Assembly (NCBI GenBank): GCA_914767715.1
Contig: OU612070.1
Location: 26,152,025 to 26,216,024 of the forward strand
DNA from: Membranipora membranacea
Lineage: Eukaryota; Bryozoa; Gymnolaemata; Cheilostomatida; Membraniporidae
Length of the DNA: 64,000 nucleotides
Direction of reading: 5' to 3'
Both the position numbers and the translations under genes were made by a program. Below the pieces are notes generated by a model. It ran no database searches. It had not been told where the DNA came from and saw only the letters and a program-made list of their open reading frames with translations. The number at the start of each line of letters is the position of its first letter. Position 1 is the first letter of the stretch. Below are positions 62,050 to 64,000 of this stretch, in pieces.

Positions 62050-63740
62050 GTTGCCTTCATGTGTACAATTCTGTTGTTAGGCTGTGTTGCCATCGAAGTG
62101 AGGATACATGCTGCCACAGTCTGTCAGGTATCATAGATGGTTTCAGAGGCTCACGACCCTCTGGTTGGTGTTGTTGGCAGGCTCGACAATTTCTTACCAT
62201 CTTGGCTATGTCTTGAGATATCCCAGACCACCACCAGATGACCGGGATGTATGGGTTTTAAAATTTCACTATTCTCGCTGATCAGTATCACTATTCTCTG
62301 GTTGTATAACAATAGGTTGTCAAGGATTGTTATTCCAGACTCACTTTGCCAGTATAGTTTGAGGATAGTCTTGACATCTGTAAGATATCAGGCCATTCAT
62401 AGTTGACGAAGCACATCATGTTGTAGAGTTGGGTCATCGGATTGAGGCGAAGAGTCTGCATGACTCATTGGATTGAACCTTGAATAATACAGTTATTGGT
62501 GCTTGGTTTGAGGCATCGTTCATAATGACGATAGTTTTTGTACATGATACCATCCTAGACAGGGTGCTCTCGAGAGATCATATTAGTGTTCCATGTCCAA
62601 TCATAGTTGGGTTTGATTCTTAGAGGGTGTACTAAGTCTAATAATCTAGGAAATAATTTATGGCCCATTTATCTAGTTGGTTTAAAGAACCAAGAAATGA
62701 GAGTAACTCTTTCACACAATTAGGGATGGGTAACTCCAAAATTTCCGGTATACATTTAGGGTCAGGATGTACGACTTGTCTTGCTGGCTGGTGATGTGAC
62801 CTAAGAGTTTCACTGAACTCTTACAAGACAGACATTTTTCACCTTACACATTCTATCATCGTGTTCGTCCTCACTTACAAAGCTATATACTAGTAAATTG
62901 TCCATGTGGCACACTACACCAACAAGCCTATGAAAAATATCAAACACGCAGCGCTGAAAGATATCTCCTGAACTTATGAGACCAATAATGGCACATATCC
63001 AAATGGAGTGATAAATGTAGCAAGTAGTATTTGGGGTTGTCTTCTTGTGATATCTCATAATAAACTGAATTTCGTCCCTGATATTTTGATGAAAAAGTTG
63101 GGTCGACAGAACTGCTGGGATTGGTGTCATGCTTTACACCAAAATTTAGTTTGGTGAGGTCAGCACATATGCTGATTTGAGTAGGGTCTTCTTTAGGTAC
63201 TTGAACCATACCTGAGCACCAGACAGTAGGTACAGTCACTTTAGATATGATTCCCTTACTCTTCATGTTGCCCAGCTGCTTTTTGACTATCGTAATTTGT
63301 GGCTGTGACACCTCCTATGGCATGGTGTCAAAGCCTCCCTTAGCTGGATTCTGTAAGGCTCACTGACATCGACTTTGTCTAAGTCTGATAAACTATCCTA
63401 CAACTCATGGTGAACGTTTATAGATTTATCATCATTTGAATCAACATTATGTGCATACTTGGTTACATTGTTTGAGTCCTAGAGAAACACACATAGGCCT
63501 TCATATAAGTTGGTGGTTTGATTATCCACAACATAGATTTTCTCATCAATCGTTTGATTGGTAACTCTGAGCTGTGCCTTTGATAGATAGACCTCTTACA
63601 GGTAAAAGTATACCACCTACACCTTACAGTTTCTTATCTGAAGGCTGTTTAAACACCACACCCTGTTAGCTGTGCACTGAAGTTGAGTTTAAAGATAGCT
63701 GTGAACTTTGATCCCGACTTGTAGATTTGCCTCCTGCGGT
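62050..63740 (-). mobile_element. Decayed Ty3/Gypsy retrotransposon pol region
   Basis: Reading the minus strand from 63740 down, in several broken frames, there is a protease-flank region (VTNQTIDEKIYVVDNQTTNL near 63540). Then the reverse transcriptase follows: LGNMKSKGIISKV, PTVWCSGMVQVPKED, ICADLTKLNFGVK (63311-63130), and VCHMDNLLVYSF in place of the YxDD box near 62895. After it come the connection/RNase H-side CVKELLSFLGSLNQL near 62690 and the integrase zinc finger (WWWSGISQDIAKMVRNCRAC) near 62200. Frameshifts, stops and the changed catalytic box (HMDN) show it is dead. LTRs were not found within the window. Confidence 0.85.
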
Positions 63741-63833
63741 TCGTCTTTCTGCATTTTAGGAATTAATCTCACCAAGGAATACTGCTGCACCCTCTGCAAC
63801 TTATGCTACGTGAACTAGTTTACCACGACATAC

Positions 63834-63945
63834 TTTTCCAGAGTGTGATTGGCATAATGAGATTGGCAGAATATTTTTGGCAAAACATGATTGGCAAGTT
63901 TGCTAATGGCAAAACATTTCATTGGCGTAATGTACATTGGCGAAA
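63834..63945. repeat. ttggcaaaa-type short tandem repeats
   Basis: About seven spaced copies of ttggcrwaat or ttggcaaaacat in 110 bp. The style recalls the repetitive end of the foldback element at 31.9-34.0 kb, though the unit differs. The window ends before any partner arm could be seen. Confidence 0.55.
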
Positions 63946-64000
63946 TGTCTGCCACTCTCGGTGGTTTTGGTTTTGAGCAATATGAATATTTGTTGCTAGA

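Overview
The window is eukaryotic and almost certainly from an invertebrate animal. Its coding sequence is split by short GT-AG introns, it holds metazoan families (Toll-like receptor, Kunitz inhibitor, C-type lectin domains, a GT31 glycosyltransferase), it is AT-rich with long poly(G) tracts, and it is crowded with degraded LINE, Gypsy, SINE and foldback elements. Domain content does not fix the phylum; a marine lophotrochozoan or invertebrate deuterostome would fit. There are no operons, prophages or CRISPR arrays.

Left part (1-14 kb): G-rich tandem repeats, then a tandem segmental duplication (about 1849-6750 and 9080-13970), each copy holding a four-exon Toll-like receptor gene. Copy 1 is intact (941 residues from the conserved ATG: signal peptide, LRR ectodomain, LRRCT, one membrane segment, TIR domain). 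Copy 2 has the same exon lengths and splice sites, but one G-to-T change makes a stop at codon 678, just before the membrane segment. It can encode only a soluble ectodomain although its TIR exons remain clean.

Middle (14-26 kb): a broken C-type lectin exon on the minus strand; an intact two-exon secreted Kunitz inhibitor with TATA box and polyadenylation signal, whose intron carries a LINE relic; a GT31 galactosyltransferase-like 3' fragment running into an about 860-bp GATT microsatellite; and a C-type lectin pseudogene with two stops and a frameshift.

Right part (26.5-64 kb) is essentially a mosaic of repeats. It holds a large inverted duplication (arms about 26.7-31.9 and 40.0-44.4 kb), a second, direct duplication (43.3-47.4 and 48.95-57.56 kb), several foldback elements, tRNA-derived SINEs, LINE reverse transcriptase relics and a minisatellite that grew from about 7 to nearly 80 units between duplicates. 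One 2.62-kb foldback element (52221-54840) can be delimited exactly, because the sister duplicate preserves the empty site and shows an 8-bp target duplication. The last 2 kb holds a decayed Gypsy pol region on the minus strand. Between 58.6 and 60.4 kb there are weak host-like exon candidates that I cannot name.

The recognisable host genes have an innate-immunity and cell-surface flavour (receptor, lectins, protease inhibitor, glycosyltransferase). Nothing in the sequence shows that they act together.
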